The position numbers and the translations under genes are program-made. DNA of 64,000 nucleotides from Castanea sativa (taxonomy: Eukaryota; Streptophyta; Magnoliopsida; Fagales; Fagaceae). Shown in pieces: positions 36,057 through 48,033 of the stretch. The notes beneath the pieces are model-generated. The model did no database searches, was not told the origin of the DNA, and worked only from the letters and a program-made list of their open reading frames with translations. Each line of letters opens with the position of its first letter. Positions within the stretch are counted from its first letter, which is position 1. The DNA lies in NCBI RefSeq assembly GCF_040712315.1, contig NC_134016.1, forward strand, positions 8,841,282 through 8,905,281. The letters run 5' to 3'.

Positions 36057-37196
36057 TTTGATGGATTCCAAAAAGAGGCTATACAGATGGTGAAGCCAGC
36101 AAAGGGAACCACCACACTTGCGTTCATATTCAAAGAGGGTGTCATGGTTGCTACTGATTCTCGAGCTAGCATGGGAGGCTATATCTGTATGTTATTTCTG
36201 TTCTTTCTTTTTTCCTATCTTGCATATAATTATATATGGGTTTTGGATGCTGATTTTGTACATATCAATTTCTTTACAGAAACTAGACTTGTTGTTGATG
36301 ATCATGCTTATGTCTGTAGTTACACAAACATGCTCACAGTTAGCTTGGTATTATAAATTATCCTTTGTTAGTTAACTGGAATAGCATGTATTAGTTCCTT
36401 TTCGAGATAATTGACTAATTAATGTTGCAAGTGACAGTAATCGTAGTGTTCAATTGCATTGTCTAAAGTGGATGGGAAATGTCATGTTGCACTTACTCTT
36501 TCTTTCCTTATCTTATCAGCATCACAGTCTGTAAAGAAAATCATTGAAATCAATCCTTACATGCTTGGCACTATGGCTGGAGGAGCTGCTGACTGTCAGT
36601 TTTGGCACAGAAATCTGGGCATTAAGGTAATGTATTAAAATGATTGTGCTGTTTTCCCCAGATTCAGAACATATTTTTTCAGGCATGTTGGCTCCAAATC
36701 ATTTGAGTCAGTGACTGTATAACGATTATTATAACTTAGTATCGTTAGCTTTATGCTGTTTGCTTTGTAGTGTTGATGTTATCAGGAAAAGTCCAATTTG
36801 TTAAGCGACCCTTTTTAGTATAGTGAAGTCTTATTGCTTTGTATATACATTAGGCAGCTAGAAATTGGTGTAGTGGTGGCTGGTCCAATGCCCACTGAAG
36901 AGACCATAGCCTAGCCATAGAAAATAGCCTGGCATGCCTTCGTGTGAATATAGCATACGATGTAGGCACTTTGTTTTTACATATTCTGCACTTGATCAAT
37001 TTATATAGCATACGATGTACAGGATGCTTGAGAATTGTGGTGTAATTTGGACTTGTTCTTTTTATCAGTTTATTATGTGGGACCTGATGGATGGAAAAAG
37101 CTCTCTGGTGATGATGTTGGAGAGCTTCATTACCACTACTATCCAGTTATGCCGAGCACAGTGGAACAGGAAATGGTTGAAGTAACTGGGGCATAA
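36057..37196 (+). pseudogene. PBE: Captured 20S proteasome beta-5 gene, middle deleted
   Basis: Exons 36057-36186 (FDGFQKEAIQMVKPAKGTTT, LAFIFKEGVMVATDSRASMG), 36520-36626 ([33 protein letters not shown]) and 37069-37196 (VYYVGPDGWKKLSGDDVGEL to a TAA stop). The catalytic Thr of the mature subunit (GTTTLAF) and its natural stop and 3' UTR are present. About 125 codons between the second and third pieces are absent, and the interval 36627-37068 holds no coding sequence. Beta-5 provides chymotrypsin-like activity in the proteasome core. Splice sites are intact, so a spliced truncated transcript is possible, but it lacks most of the fold. Confidence 0.88.
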
Positions 37197-38854
37197 AGCT
37201 CTTGCCGAACTTGGACTCGCTATAGATGTTTTCTCCGTAGGAGATGGGGGCCTAAAATCCTTTAAGCACATGCATTTCCAGTTGGTCTTTGAAACAATTT
37301 ATAGATAGACTTGTCTCTAAGGTTATATCACTTATCAGAGCCCTATGATTCATGGCTGTGTAGTGTTGTTGGACAGACTATTGTTGCTAATTGTTCTAGA
37401 GTTTTAATTAAATTCTATTTGGTTTTACCATTTTTTAGTTCTATGTGTGTGCGCGCTTTCATGGCAATACCTAAGAAAAATCTTGCTTTAGCTGCTGCTC
37501 TTGTGGGCAATGGAAGACCTCATTTGGTTTGAGAGGTTCTAGTAACAAGAGACTTTATTTGGTTCAGTAACAATGATATTGTAGAGTTTTACCCAATGTT
37601 TATGCTAGTATCTTTTTGGGAAGGAATGATTGAGTATATAGTATATACCAATAATATGGAACTTAAAGGAGATGAGGTATACCATTGGCCACTAGTTAAT
37701 TTAAGTAGAAATGTTTTAAATTCCATTTTGCACCCAATGCATATTCCAGTAACCCAAAAAAAAAATCTCTTTCCATGCTGGGGTGTTCTGGGCGTTTAGC
37801 TTATTTTGGCTTCAGCATTTTTACTATTTTTTACTCCCCAAATCAAATCTGAACATGTACATGTTATTTAAAATTGGCCATTTCAAAAAGTTTGATTCTT
37901 CTTTTGAAAATATTATAGGAAAGGTATTTGAAATGACTCGGTTGTTATTCCTGATATTTTCGTAGTATAAACATTATCATTCAAATTATAATAAAAAAAA
38001 CATTATTATGTATTGAGTAATGACCAAAGAGTGGGATGATAAATTATTTTTTAGTTATTATATTTATTTTGTGAGGCATATTTAGTTACTATTGTAGTTA
38101 TTTTAGTTTTATTCACACAATTTTATTTAAAACTTTGACATGTTTACAACACTTTTTAAATAGTACGCCAATTGCCAAATGCTATAAATATATTCAAAAT
38201 TTTTGGCATAACAATTTTTTTATTTATTTAAACATGCTCATAATATTAACTAGTCATAAACTCACAATAACTCTATTACAAAATAGTTAGACTCTTATAA
38301 AAAAAAAAAAATTATTTTCACTTACAACTTTTTAGGAGAAAAACTCTCCATCTAAAACTTTACACCATACAAACTCCCCAAATTCGAGTTTCCAGGCAGA
38401 TGGCTCAGCCCAGAGAGTTGGGACAAACTCGATCCCTATGAAGTCGATTTTTACTAGTTTTATTCTCAATTTTTTATTCATTACTTTTTTCGTATCCTTT
38501 TTTTCTTACTATTTTTTACTTACTTTTTTTTTTTCATTTATTTATATTACTTTTTTTTCTTAAATTTTTTTTACAATTTTCTTTATAAAATTTTTTTTTT
38601 CCTACATTTTTCCATTTTTTTTCTTACTTTTTTTTTTCCTTTCTTTTGCTTTACTAATTTTTCTTACCTTTTTTTTCCCATTTTTTTTCTTACCTTTTTT
38701 TTTTTCCGTTTTTTTGCTTACTTTTTTTTCCTTTTTTTTTTCTTATTTTTTTTTTGCTTTTTTTTCTTATAGTCTCAACAAGAAGCACCAACACAGATGA
38801 GTATAACAGCTAATAGAAATAATTAACAACTAATTGAAAGATAAAATTAACCAT
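37197..38854. other. Spacer between captured genes and mudrA; poly-T tracts
   Basis: The start is beta-5 3' UTR. A long C/T-rich run with many T tracts fills 38460-38770. A degenerate copy of the MULE palindrome lies near 38426-38449, after a TTCGAGTTTCC half-site at 38382. No gene recognised; a short open frame at 37441-37532 has no clear family. Confidence 0.5.
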
Positions 38855-39145
38855 TCATAATATCACAATATAGAAACAGATACATTGGATACAGAATACT
38901 TCGATTACAAGTGCATTCAGTGATAAAAGAAAATAATAATTGTGCCGATATAACCCAGTAGTAAGTTCAAATACACAATAAGGAGAACCACAATTTACAT
39001 CTAGAATGGCATTCCAAAATCGAGTATCTGCATACCTGAGAAAAATTGAAATATTGTCGTTAGGTACCAACAGCCAAAACAACGGTACTAATCTATGTAA
39101 CTTGGATGATTGATACAATCATGAAATTTTATATAAAAGCATCAC

Positions 39146-41903
39146 TTACCTAGGTTGGGTATTGCTTGTCGAAGCCCCACGAGAAAGCGGACATTTTCTA
39201 CGGTTATGCCCATGTTGATGACACAGTCCATAGCTCTGCTTTTGTTGAATCTCCCTCAAGTCAGAATCTGGCCTTCGGCTTCCCGGTTTTCGCCGGACCC
39301 CATCCATCTCATTCCGTATCCTAGACTTCACAGGTCGGCCTTTGGCCCGCAACAGGTCTGGGTCAGGCACCCACTTTGGACCTTCCACATCCCTCCACAA
39401 TGACTCTGACTTTGGCACCACAAATTGGTGTGAGTAGGTGCGAATGGCGTTGTCCAAACTATAACATGGGTCAATATATGCAGTTCCATCTTGCCCCAAG
39501 TACTGAAGAACTGTAATCGCATGTGAACAAGGGATCTTTCGATTTTGCCACTTTCCACAACCACATGTTCTGGCCAATATTTTTACTTCATGACTATGTT
39601 GTCCCCCTCCAGAGCTATGGATGTTGTACGCAGTCGTTACTTGATATACACCATGGACATTATTAAACGGCCTTACTTGGTGTGTTTTAGATTTTTTCAA
39701 ATTTGCATCAAAGATTTCTAAGGCATATTTACTCCACACCTTGCCCTCCAAGAGATCATGAGTAATTTTTTTGTGTCGATCATGGAATTACGCAACAAGT
39801 TTGCTCCAAGTGAATTCAACCAGTGCAGCAATGGGCAGGCCACGGGCACCTTTGAGTACTCCATTGAAGCACTCTGAGACATTGGTTGTCATAGCCCCAT
39901 AACGGTATCCACCATCACGTAGCTGGGTCCACTTCTCTATATCCTCTTTCATTAGATATGTGTATGGCATGATGGATGGGTCAGGTTCACTTACCTGTTG
40001 TTCAGTGGCTGATTTCTTCCTAAGGGCCTCGATCTCGGCTTCCTTGATAGGTTGCATGTACAACTCAAATTTAGCTTCCTGAGTAGCATACCCCGCTTTC
40101 AAGGCCAATGACTTTAAAGTGGCGTCTTGAAAATGCGTGTTGAAGTTGCTAGCAACATGTCGAAGGCAATATCTGTGGTATACTCGTACTCGTCCATGAT
40201 CATCTCTAGGCCAGTTGGCAATTGCATTTCGAATACCCTTATGTCGGTCAGAAATTATGCATATGTCCTTATTTGCTATCACATCCCCCAGTGCAAACCT
40301 GACGCAATCTAAAAACCACCTCCAACTAGGCCCTGACTCTTTGTCCACAACAAAGAAAGGCGAGAGGCAAAACCTTGTTGTTGGCATCGGTGGCCATTGC
40401 AATCATCAACACCCCTCGATATTTACCATACAAATGGGTCCCATCAATACTGATTACTGGTTTACAATGTCTGAATCCTTCAATGCAAGGAGCGAAAACC
40501 CAAAATACATATCGCAATATTGTAACACCTTCCTCCCTCGGTTCAGTGAGATACCAGTACCGGGTGCCAGCTTCTTGATCCAAGTATGCCAACAACAACT
40601 TTTTCAGCCTTTCGTAAGACTCTTCCCAATCGCCGAATATCTTTGCAATAGCCCTTTGTTTCGCATCCCATACCTTATAGTAAGAAAGCTTATGTTCATA
40701 ATACTTCCCTTTGATGTAATCTCTAAGGTGTTGAATTGTTGCCGTGTGATTTTCTCGCAACATTGGAACAAATTCTGCTGCAAGAAAATTACAATCCATC
40801 ATTCTACCATCAAGAGCCATGCCAAGGGTCATACAACTGTGAGGACCCCCATAAGATGTGACCATCCATGTTCCCTGTTTAGGCTTCATCACTGCTCCAA
40901 CGTACCACTTGCATGACTCATCCATGCATTTCACATACAGTCTACTTTTGGTCGACCTACTAGTCAGAAAGTTTCTGTTATGCTTTGCGGCATAAATTGT
41001 TAATGCACGTTTCACAGCTGCTTTATTCGCAAAAATCAAGCTCGTACAAAAATTCATGTCCGCATTCCAAGAAGAAGCAAATGCTTGCTCACCAACTTCA
41101 GGATCAACCATATTTTCCCAAGTATTTTCATAAAATGATAAGGCGGGAGGTTCATAAACGGGGGTTGCATTTGTAACATGCTGAACTCTAACAGTAGGGT
41201 TTGCATCATCTTCATCACATTCATCCATATCATCAACATTAGGATTGAGAGTAATTTCATGGTCATCAACACCCCTATCAAAGTCACCTCGCTCAATCCT
41301 CTCTTCGTACTCATCTCTATCGTCAAGATCTTCCCCAACACAGTGTTCGTCTTCAGCTTCAACTACTGGAACTGTAGAGGATTCACCTCGATGTGTACAA
41401 AATTGATCTTCATATCTATTAACAGGTTCGCTCTCAACTGTTCTTGGTGTCTCTTGAAAAGGGGGTGTATAGCCGCCCAACGTGGTGCACTGATCATCTA
41501 GGACTGCAAACTGTAGAGATGTAGTTGTTTGTACAATATCCTCTATGCCGACTTCTGCACGCGGCTCCAAAGTGACGTACAACTCAAAATTTGCTATTTG
41601 TTCCCATTGACGCATCTTGTGAAACATGAACTTCACATGTTTGTCTTATGTTATCGCCATATATCTGTAATTAATGCATTGATTGAGGACTTCATGTGGA
41701 GAACGGAAAGTAATATGTATGTCATGCAAAGCAGGGTTCAGTTGCAGCTCTTCCATAATTTTTATCTTCAAATCACTTAAGGTCTTTAACTTATGGCGTA
41801 TCATCATATAACAGCACTGGATACCCGGACCTTGAAATGGAAATCCGTCATAAGGGTTGGCATTGCTAAGGGATCCACCGTAGTATATATTTATATAGAT
41901 CAT
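39146..41903 (-). pseudogene. mudrA: mudrA-type MULE transposase, broken
   Basis: Start chosen at 41903, where MIYINIYYGGSL opens the PB1/ubiquitin-like N-terminus usual in mudrA. An acidic linker, the MuDR DNA-binding region, and the MULE DDE domain follow: first Asp in VISIDGTHLYGKYRG (near 40443), second in IISDRHKGIRNAI (near 40255), likely Glu in SECFNGVLKGAR (near 39860). The SWIM zinc finger CGCGKWQNRKIPCSH is near 39530-39575, and a C-terminal knuckle CHQHGHNRRKC near 39200. Damage: TAA at 41646-41648 (codon 86), a frameshift near 40360 and TAA at 39788-39790. The frame ends at a TAA that overlaps a GTAAGT donor, so a small further exon (acceptor near 39037) is possible. The protein cuts and joins MULE ends; this copy cannot. 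Confidence 0.9.
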
Positions 41904-43139
41904 TATCAACCTATAGATCATCAAGTGCAATTGTGTTAGTGACAAATTTATAACTCTCAATCAACATCAATCACAAAACTTTGGGTATGACATGCCAACA
42001 ATACTAACCTCAACCAAATTTGCATATACTCACATCCAAATCATTCTAGAGGCATGACTTTCAAAACCCATTCAAATAAGATATGATGAACAAAAATATT
42101 ATAGCAACTAGTTACCCATTGAAATCTTTGTTACAAATCTGAAACAACTATATCTTGAAATAATTTATACTAAAAAGACTGTAATGGGTGTCTTAGGTAT
42201 CAAACTCATAATTCATTTCATACCAATGACAAAAACCTAAAAGTACTAAATATTCCTAACAATTGATCACAATATTTAGTACTAAATATTCCCAATATTA
42301 ATTTTGAATAAAAACCTAGCATAATCACAATATTTGGTACTAAATATTTCCCCAATACTAAATATTCCCAATAATTAATCACAATATTAATTTTTTTTTA
42401 AAACCTACAAAATAATTTAATCACAATATTAATTTTTTTTAAAAACCTACAAAATAATTTAATCACAATATTTACACTAACAAAAAATAAGCAAATATTC
42501 CCAATATGTTGTAATAACATAATTAATCACAATATTTGGTACTAAAAATTCCCAATTTACAATCACAATATTAATTTCCTAAAAAAAACTTAGCAAATAA
42601 TTTAATCACACTATTTACACTAACAAAAAAAAAATTTCCAAATATGTTGTAAGTTATAATCACAATATTTAGTACTAAGTATTTCCAATAATTAATCATA
42701 ATAATAATTAAAAAAAACTAACAAATAATCACAATATACTAACAAACTACCCACAAACAAACAAACTAATCACAATATTTACACTAACAAACTACCCACA
42801 AACAAACAAACTAATCACAATATTTACACTAACAAACAAAAAAACAAAAATTTTCCTAATATGTTATAATTGTTTCTTAAAAAAAAAAAAACCTAGCAAA
42901 TAACCACTATATTTAACTAACAAAAAATATTATCAATATTGTAAAAAACATTACCTGAGAGTTGATGAAAGTTGATGAAAGATGAGTGTGATTGTTGTGT
43001 GAGTGAAGTAAGTTGTGTGAGTGATGAGGGTTGTGTGAGTGGTGCTGCTGTGAGAGCAGAAGAGAAATGAGAGCATAAGTGAGCCGGGTAAGGGGGAAAA
43101 AGGTCCCAGTTGGGACCCACATGACACGTGGATGGGTTG
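41904..43139 (-). other. mudrA leader region, AT-rich
   Basis: On the minus strand a leader exon likely ends at CAACTCTCAG/GTAATG near 42951, before a long AT-rich intron full of CACAATATTT/AATATTCCC repeats (42240-42900). Layout mirrors the PMD leader at the other end. Confidence 0.45.
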
Positions 43140-43579
43140 GGGACCATTCACATCGAGTTCAGGAGACTCGATTTTTAGAAGCAAATAAATCGAGCCTCCT
43201 TGACTCGAGTTACATCCACGTGCCTGAAAACCATGGTGCCCAAAAATCGAGTCCAGTAGACTCGATTTACCTTAAGTGATCACGTGACCAAAAACCGAGT
43301 CCACTGGACTCGATTTACTAAAGTGATCACATGCACCCCCGTGAGTGTGAAACATAGAAATCGAGTTCATTGAACTCGATTTTCTTGACCAAAAATCGAG
43401 TTCAACAAACTCGATTTTTGTGCCTACGTGGCCTTCCTGTCCAGCTCAGCCAGTGCCGCGATGGAGAAATATAAACCGAAAATCGAGTCCAATAGACTCG
43501 AATTGTTAGAAACCAAATATGTTTCAAACGTTTGCTTACTAATGATATAGTTTGAGTTTTGTAGTTAGTTCTGTAAAAA
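43140..43579 (-). repeat. Right terminal inverted repeat of the MULE with palindrome array
   Basis: Outer part (43430-43579) is the inverted match of the left end. Seven copies of the 23-bp palindrome lie at 43151-43173, 43188-43210, 43245-43267, 43293-43315, 43359-43381, 43394-43416 and 43481-43503. CACGTG G-box words lie between some of them. The array makes this end longer than the left. Confidence 0.85.
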
Positions 43580-43740
43580 CGCCCCTACACTCCCTTGTTT
43601 TCTTTTTGTTGTGGTGGGCCAAACGGGTTGATGGTAACTTTAAAGTGAGAAATTGTTTATGCGAAATTTGATTTGAAATTTCCAGTGACTGTAGCAGAAG
43701 AGCTTGGAAACTCAAAAAAATTGTTTTTGCTAGCTCAATG
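43580..43740. repeat. Right flank of the giant MULE (copy A continued)
   Basis: CGCCCCTAC (43580-43588) is the probable second target duplication. The following sequence parallels 51755-51890: CTCCCTTG / CTCCCTTT, TTTTTGTTGT, GATTTGAAATTT and AGAAGAGCTTGG / AGAACTGGAGCT. Confidence 0.7.
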
Positions 43741-44100
43741 TTCAATACGCGATGCTTGGCGGCGCCAAGTTAAGGCACCTTCTTAGGTACTCCGTAGCAC
43801 TTCTTCACTCACATTTATGGCAGGTTTGTTCATTAAATTTATGGTACGTTCATTATAAATATGAGTAGAGGGCACTATTTTTTTTGGTTCAAAAAATGCT
43901 CCTCATATATTAGAAGCAACAAGTCTATTACAAAAAGATGTTAGCTTTATCACGAGCTAATAGAGACTCCACCACAGGCAGTGAGACACCATTTTACTAT
44001 ACTTAGGAAGTACTTAAAGTATTTTCCCTGGTCAATAAACAAAATTATGTATAAAGTAGATGATATGGCATGAACTATTTTACAATTTCTTTTAAAATCA

Positions 44101-44101
<1 letters not shown>

Positions 44102-44142
<41 letters not shown>
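44102..44142. repeat. TA microsatellite
   Basis: About 20 TA units followed by TG units. Confidence 0.95.
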
Positions 44143-44150
<8 letters not shown>

Positions 44151-44547
44151 ATATGTATATATATTAAGACCTACATTTAGTACTTATTTTGTTATATAAT
44201 ATTTATGTTTGCCCATAATATTATTGAATACTTTGAAACTTGATTTTCTTAATCTATATTTTATTAAAAAAATTGTATAACACTACAAGACTATAACATA
44301 TTATAATATTTACCATTAAATTTAAGTAGGTTTTATTTTTTAAACTAATTAAATGATTTTGAAATATATAATTAAGAATTTAAAGCATAAAAAATTTATA
44401 TATATTCTAAAACTATATAAATTTAAGCAACATACCAAACACTTTCTCAACCACTCTATTCTCACAACTAAATATGGAGACTTTAATCGCAAACACCCAA
44501 TTCATTATCTCAATGAAATTAAAGAAATCATTTTTAAGTATCAACAT

Positions 44548-44940
44548 AAAGAGAACTGTGGGGTCTTGGGCTTTGGCCGAAAGCATGGGGCTTTGGCCGA
44601 GATCGTGAGTAGTTCGAATCCGAGGAGGAATATCTCCTCGGATAAGCTAAACGCAGATCGAGTATAGATCCTAATGATCAAAGTGACCTTCCAGGAAGTT
44701 CTAATGATAGGGACGAGCATCAAGAACATACAAGAGGGATAAAGACTAAAAAATATCTAAGGAAAAGCTGTTACACCACATTGAATGCCCTACAACTAAC
44801 TTTCTGATTGCATTTATGTGAAAAAGACCACTGAACAGTACTACCTCGGCAACCACAACTCACAGAAGGCCAGAAAGGGTGTCTGATGGGACAAGCACTC
44901 AAGTGGTGGCTCAAAAGATCAACAAGTGTATGATTAAGAT
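44548..44940. repeat. Possible LTR fragment
   Basis: GGGCTTTGGCCGA repeated twice, TCCGAGGAGGAATATCTCCTCGGA (a palindromic block) and CCTCGG words resemble plant gypsy LTR sequence. No termini or coding sequence found. The flanks 43741-44547 and 44941-46065 hold nothing recognisable. Confidence 0.35.
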
Positions 44941-46065
44941 CGTAATTAAATAAAGAGAAATTAGCTAAAAACATATCAATTTATCAAAATTTAATTTTTT
45001 TTTTTAGTTGGGCTCCCGTATCCTTAAAAAAAAATAGAAAATACTTTAAAATCATCATCAATTTTTATTACTATGACTCATACTGCACAAAACAACAGTA
45101 AAAAAAACCTACAAATTATGAGTTATAACTTATAACCCAAAATAAAAAAAATAGTAAACTTCATAAATAATCAATTAGAATGTTTCTTTTTCTTTTTCTT
45201 TAGTTCTAAAACAAAATACATTTATGACTTTCTCAAACCAAAATCTCAAACACCCAAAGACTCAAAGCGAATCACTACCTTCACAAAATCCACAACATTC
45301 AATTTCAACATCAAAATCGTAAGCTACCATCACTGAATAAAAAATGCAATCCCCCTTCCTTGGTCTTAGCCTACTCACACAGGTTAGAATCAAATGGTAC
45401 CACAATGTTGAAGTTACGTATGTGTCTTTGAAAGGCTGAAAGTAAATGACATCGTTTTTGTTTGAATGTATTTGAGATGAGATGTCATGAAGGGTTGTGG
45501 GCATGTTTATATAAAGGAGTAGAAGTGCAAAGGGTGAACAGAAATGCAAAGAGTTTTTTATGTGTGAGAGAGAGGAAAAATCTTGAAACATTGAACCAAA
45601 TAAAAGAAATAGTAGTCTTAAAGCATTGAATAAAAAATGTAACAAAAAATAGTCTTGAAACATTGAACTAAAGGAAATAAAGAGTCATTATTTTTAAATT
45701 TGTTCTTATCTCTAATATGGCTTAAGAATATTTCAATTCTCTTCATAGAGTACGCCACATAGCAGAACTTCATACTTTCCCGCATGAGGTCTCTATTTTT
45801 ATATATATTGATATTGATGATTGATTAATATTTTTAAAATATTTTTATTTTGAACCTCTAAAAGTAAAATTTTGTACCCTATTACCCAATTTTATTTTTA
45901 TTTTTATATCCAACTAAAATAAGCTTCAATATAATTATCTTGAGAATGTCTTGGCCTTTTTAAACACAGAAAAAGCTCAATAATAAACAAATTTGATCTA
46001 ATCTAGGGGAGGAAGGAATTGTAAGCCCAACATCAGAAGTAGAAATTTTTTGATCCCATTTAGAT

Positions 46066-46759
46066 TGTAAGTGCACAATTGCACCTGGACCCAAAGAAGA
46101 TTATGGGCTCAGGCCCAATGAGCCTTAAACAATAAAATTTGTAGAGTGTGGGCTTGAAACCTAGGTTAGAAGTACTGGGAGCTTGATAACAGGCTTTTAT
46201 AAACAAACACAAGTAAATAACGAACGATAATGACAAATGGATCTCCTCGGACTCGAGCCGAGGACTACTTCTTTATTATTTCTCTTTCTTCCTTCAAGAT
46301 TACAATTTCTTAATTTCTTTCTTAGTTTTCCGATCCCCTTTTTCTTTGGCCTTTACCCCCCTTTTATACTTCCTTCCCTGATACTTTTTGAACAGTGACT
46401 AGAAGTTTCCACCTCACTGTTCAGGGGTCGCTTCCCCATTAATGCAGCCAGGGAGGTAGGTGCAGAGTCTTTAATGCGAAGGTGGCAGCCTTTGCTCTAG
46501 ATATTTTCTTTAACATTAGGGTATCGAGAAGGTTCAGGATGTCCCCTTTTAACCACTAGTCTTTCCAGAGTTGTGCCTTGACCTTTATAATGGAATCTTG
46601 AGTTCTCTTGGATCTGTCCGAGGTGAAACTCTCCCTCGGCTGTATCCTCGGACCCTCGGCGTATGGGCCAACTCATAGAGTGTAATCCTGGAGCAGGTCG
46701 GCCCTCCATGTTACAGCCCAAAGGCCCATATGCCCACTTGGGTCCTTTTACTCCCCACA
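46066..46759 (-). mobile_element. Solo LTR, 694 bp, with TAGAT target duplication
   Basis: TG...CA ends, with TAGAT at 46061-46065 and 46760-46764. A minus-strand TATAAAAG (46361-46368) sets orientation. CCTCGG/CCGAGG words recur. No internal sequence, hence a solo LTR. Confidence 0.85.
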
Positions 46760-47329
46760 TAGATCTTAACAAATTTGATAAAAAAAATTACTTTTCTTCT
46801 TTACTTTGACTTATAAATTGGACCGAATCTATAAGTGCAATGGTTGAAACTCATATACTTTTAATTTGTTATTTGTTGAGTGAGGATTGGAGTGTGAGTC
46901 AGTCAGTCAGTGGAAGAAAATGTTCATACTAAATGACAATTAGACAACTAGATATTGGGTAATTCTTAAAAAAGAAAAAGAAAAAGACAAGCAATGTGGG
47001 ACATGAGAGAGATTAAGTGAAAACAAAAGCAACTGTTAACAAAAAAAAAAAATTTGCATTGCAATTACGAAGACTAATAATTGCCAAGGTTGAAGTCAAT
47101 TGTTAGATAAATAATTGTAAAGAGTAAAGATTTAAACTAATAGATAAAAGTATTCTAAGCAATAATAATTAAATTTTACTTAACAACAATGATTAATATA
47201 TATATTGTATTTAGAAATAATAGATGATTTCTAAAATTTAATCTTAGCAAAAATAATTAATATGTTCATTGTATTAAGAAAAAACATGCTAAATGAAGTT
47301 AGAGTTTATCTTTTGTTCTCTTGCCAATA

Positions 47330-47465
47330 TATTTTTTTGAGAGAGTTTCAACTTATAGTGTCTGCTCTTGATGATAACTCTTTATCATCAGACCAAGATA
47401 TCAATCCGTTTTTGATGTAGGCAGGAATTGAACCCTAGATCTCTTGCCAATATTATGGACAAATT
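47330..47465 (-). repeat. SINE-like fragment
   Basis: The reverse strand shows GGGTTCAATTCCTGCC, a pol III B-box look-alike, and ends in CTCTCAAAAAAATAT. No clear A box. Confidence 0.4.
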
Positions 47466-47534
47466 TGTAATAAGAAACCACGTAGAGTACTACAAGATTC
47501 ATCTTCTTATACTAATTAACCCCATAGGAAAAAA

Positions 47535-47936
47535 AAGGACAAACTTTAGCTACAAAATTGGTTGTAGCTTAAAACTACAAACTCACTCAATAAAATAAAT
47601 ATTATTACATATTTTGAAAATCTAACCATTGAATTACATGTTCTTTACACTTTTAATACACATGCCAAATTTTGTGTCAATAAGATATTATTTATTATGT
47701 GATTTATAAGCTTATATTTTATATATAATTTTAAATTACAAAAACTTGCAATTTAAAAAATTTATTGATGACATAGTTATTGATCTTTAATATTTTTGAA
47801 ATTTTACAAACATGGAGGATATAAAAAGAAAACGTAATCCAATAGTGGATTTATTAAAATTCATCTCTACTAAAAAGATATTGAGTAAGGTTGTAGCTTA
47901 AGACTACAACTAATTTTGTAACTATACTTTATCTAA
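47535..47936. mobile_element. MITE, about 400 bp
   Basis: Long imperfect terminal inverted repeats: the left end has AGCTACAAAATTGGTTGTAG and the right end, inverted, has AGTTACAAAATTAGTTGTAG. The interior is AT-rich and noncoding. Confidence 0.65.
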
Positions 47937-48033
47937 AAACAAAAATATCATAGAGCCACCATTACCCAATTGATTACGCCATAGTTGTTGTGCCCTTTAC
48001 AAAGAATTCCAGGGTTAACACAACGGGGGTCAA

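Larger units (their letters stand above)
16750..43579. mobile_element. Giant Mutator-like element with PMD gene, captured host genes and mudrA
   Basis: The terminal regions are inverted copies of each other: both have ACTATATCATTAGTAA, then GTTTGAAACA, then ATTTGGTTTCTAACAA, then the palindrome array. Flanking nine-mers CGCACCTAC (left) and CGCCCCTAC (right) match at 8 of 9 positions, the duplication length of MULEs. A PMD gene (20311-23516) points inward from the left and a mudrA gene (41903-39146) inward from the right. Fragments of at least six host genes fill 24.1-37.2 kb. Related flanks are contiguous at 51.66-51.9 kb, so the whole block behaves as an insertion. MULE-associated PMD genes and gene-capturing Pack-MULEs are known; the size and the combination here are unusual. 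Alternatives are nested elements or a gene-capturing Helitron inside a MULE. Confidence 0.72.

Noticed and set aside
40975..41501. Plus-strand frames across mudrA
   Set aside because: Opposite-strand shadows of the transposase coding region.
42240..42900. A CRISPR-like array of CACAATATTT repeats
   Set aside because: Irregular spacing, AT-rich slippage-type repeat in a plant intron; no unique spacers and no cas genes.
45262..45663. 133-codon minus-strand frame
   Set aside because: Low-complexity, hydrophobic, no motif, no splice signals or neighbouring coding sequence.
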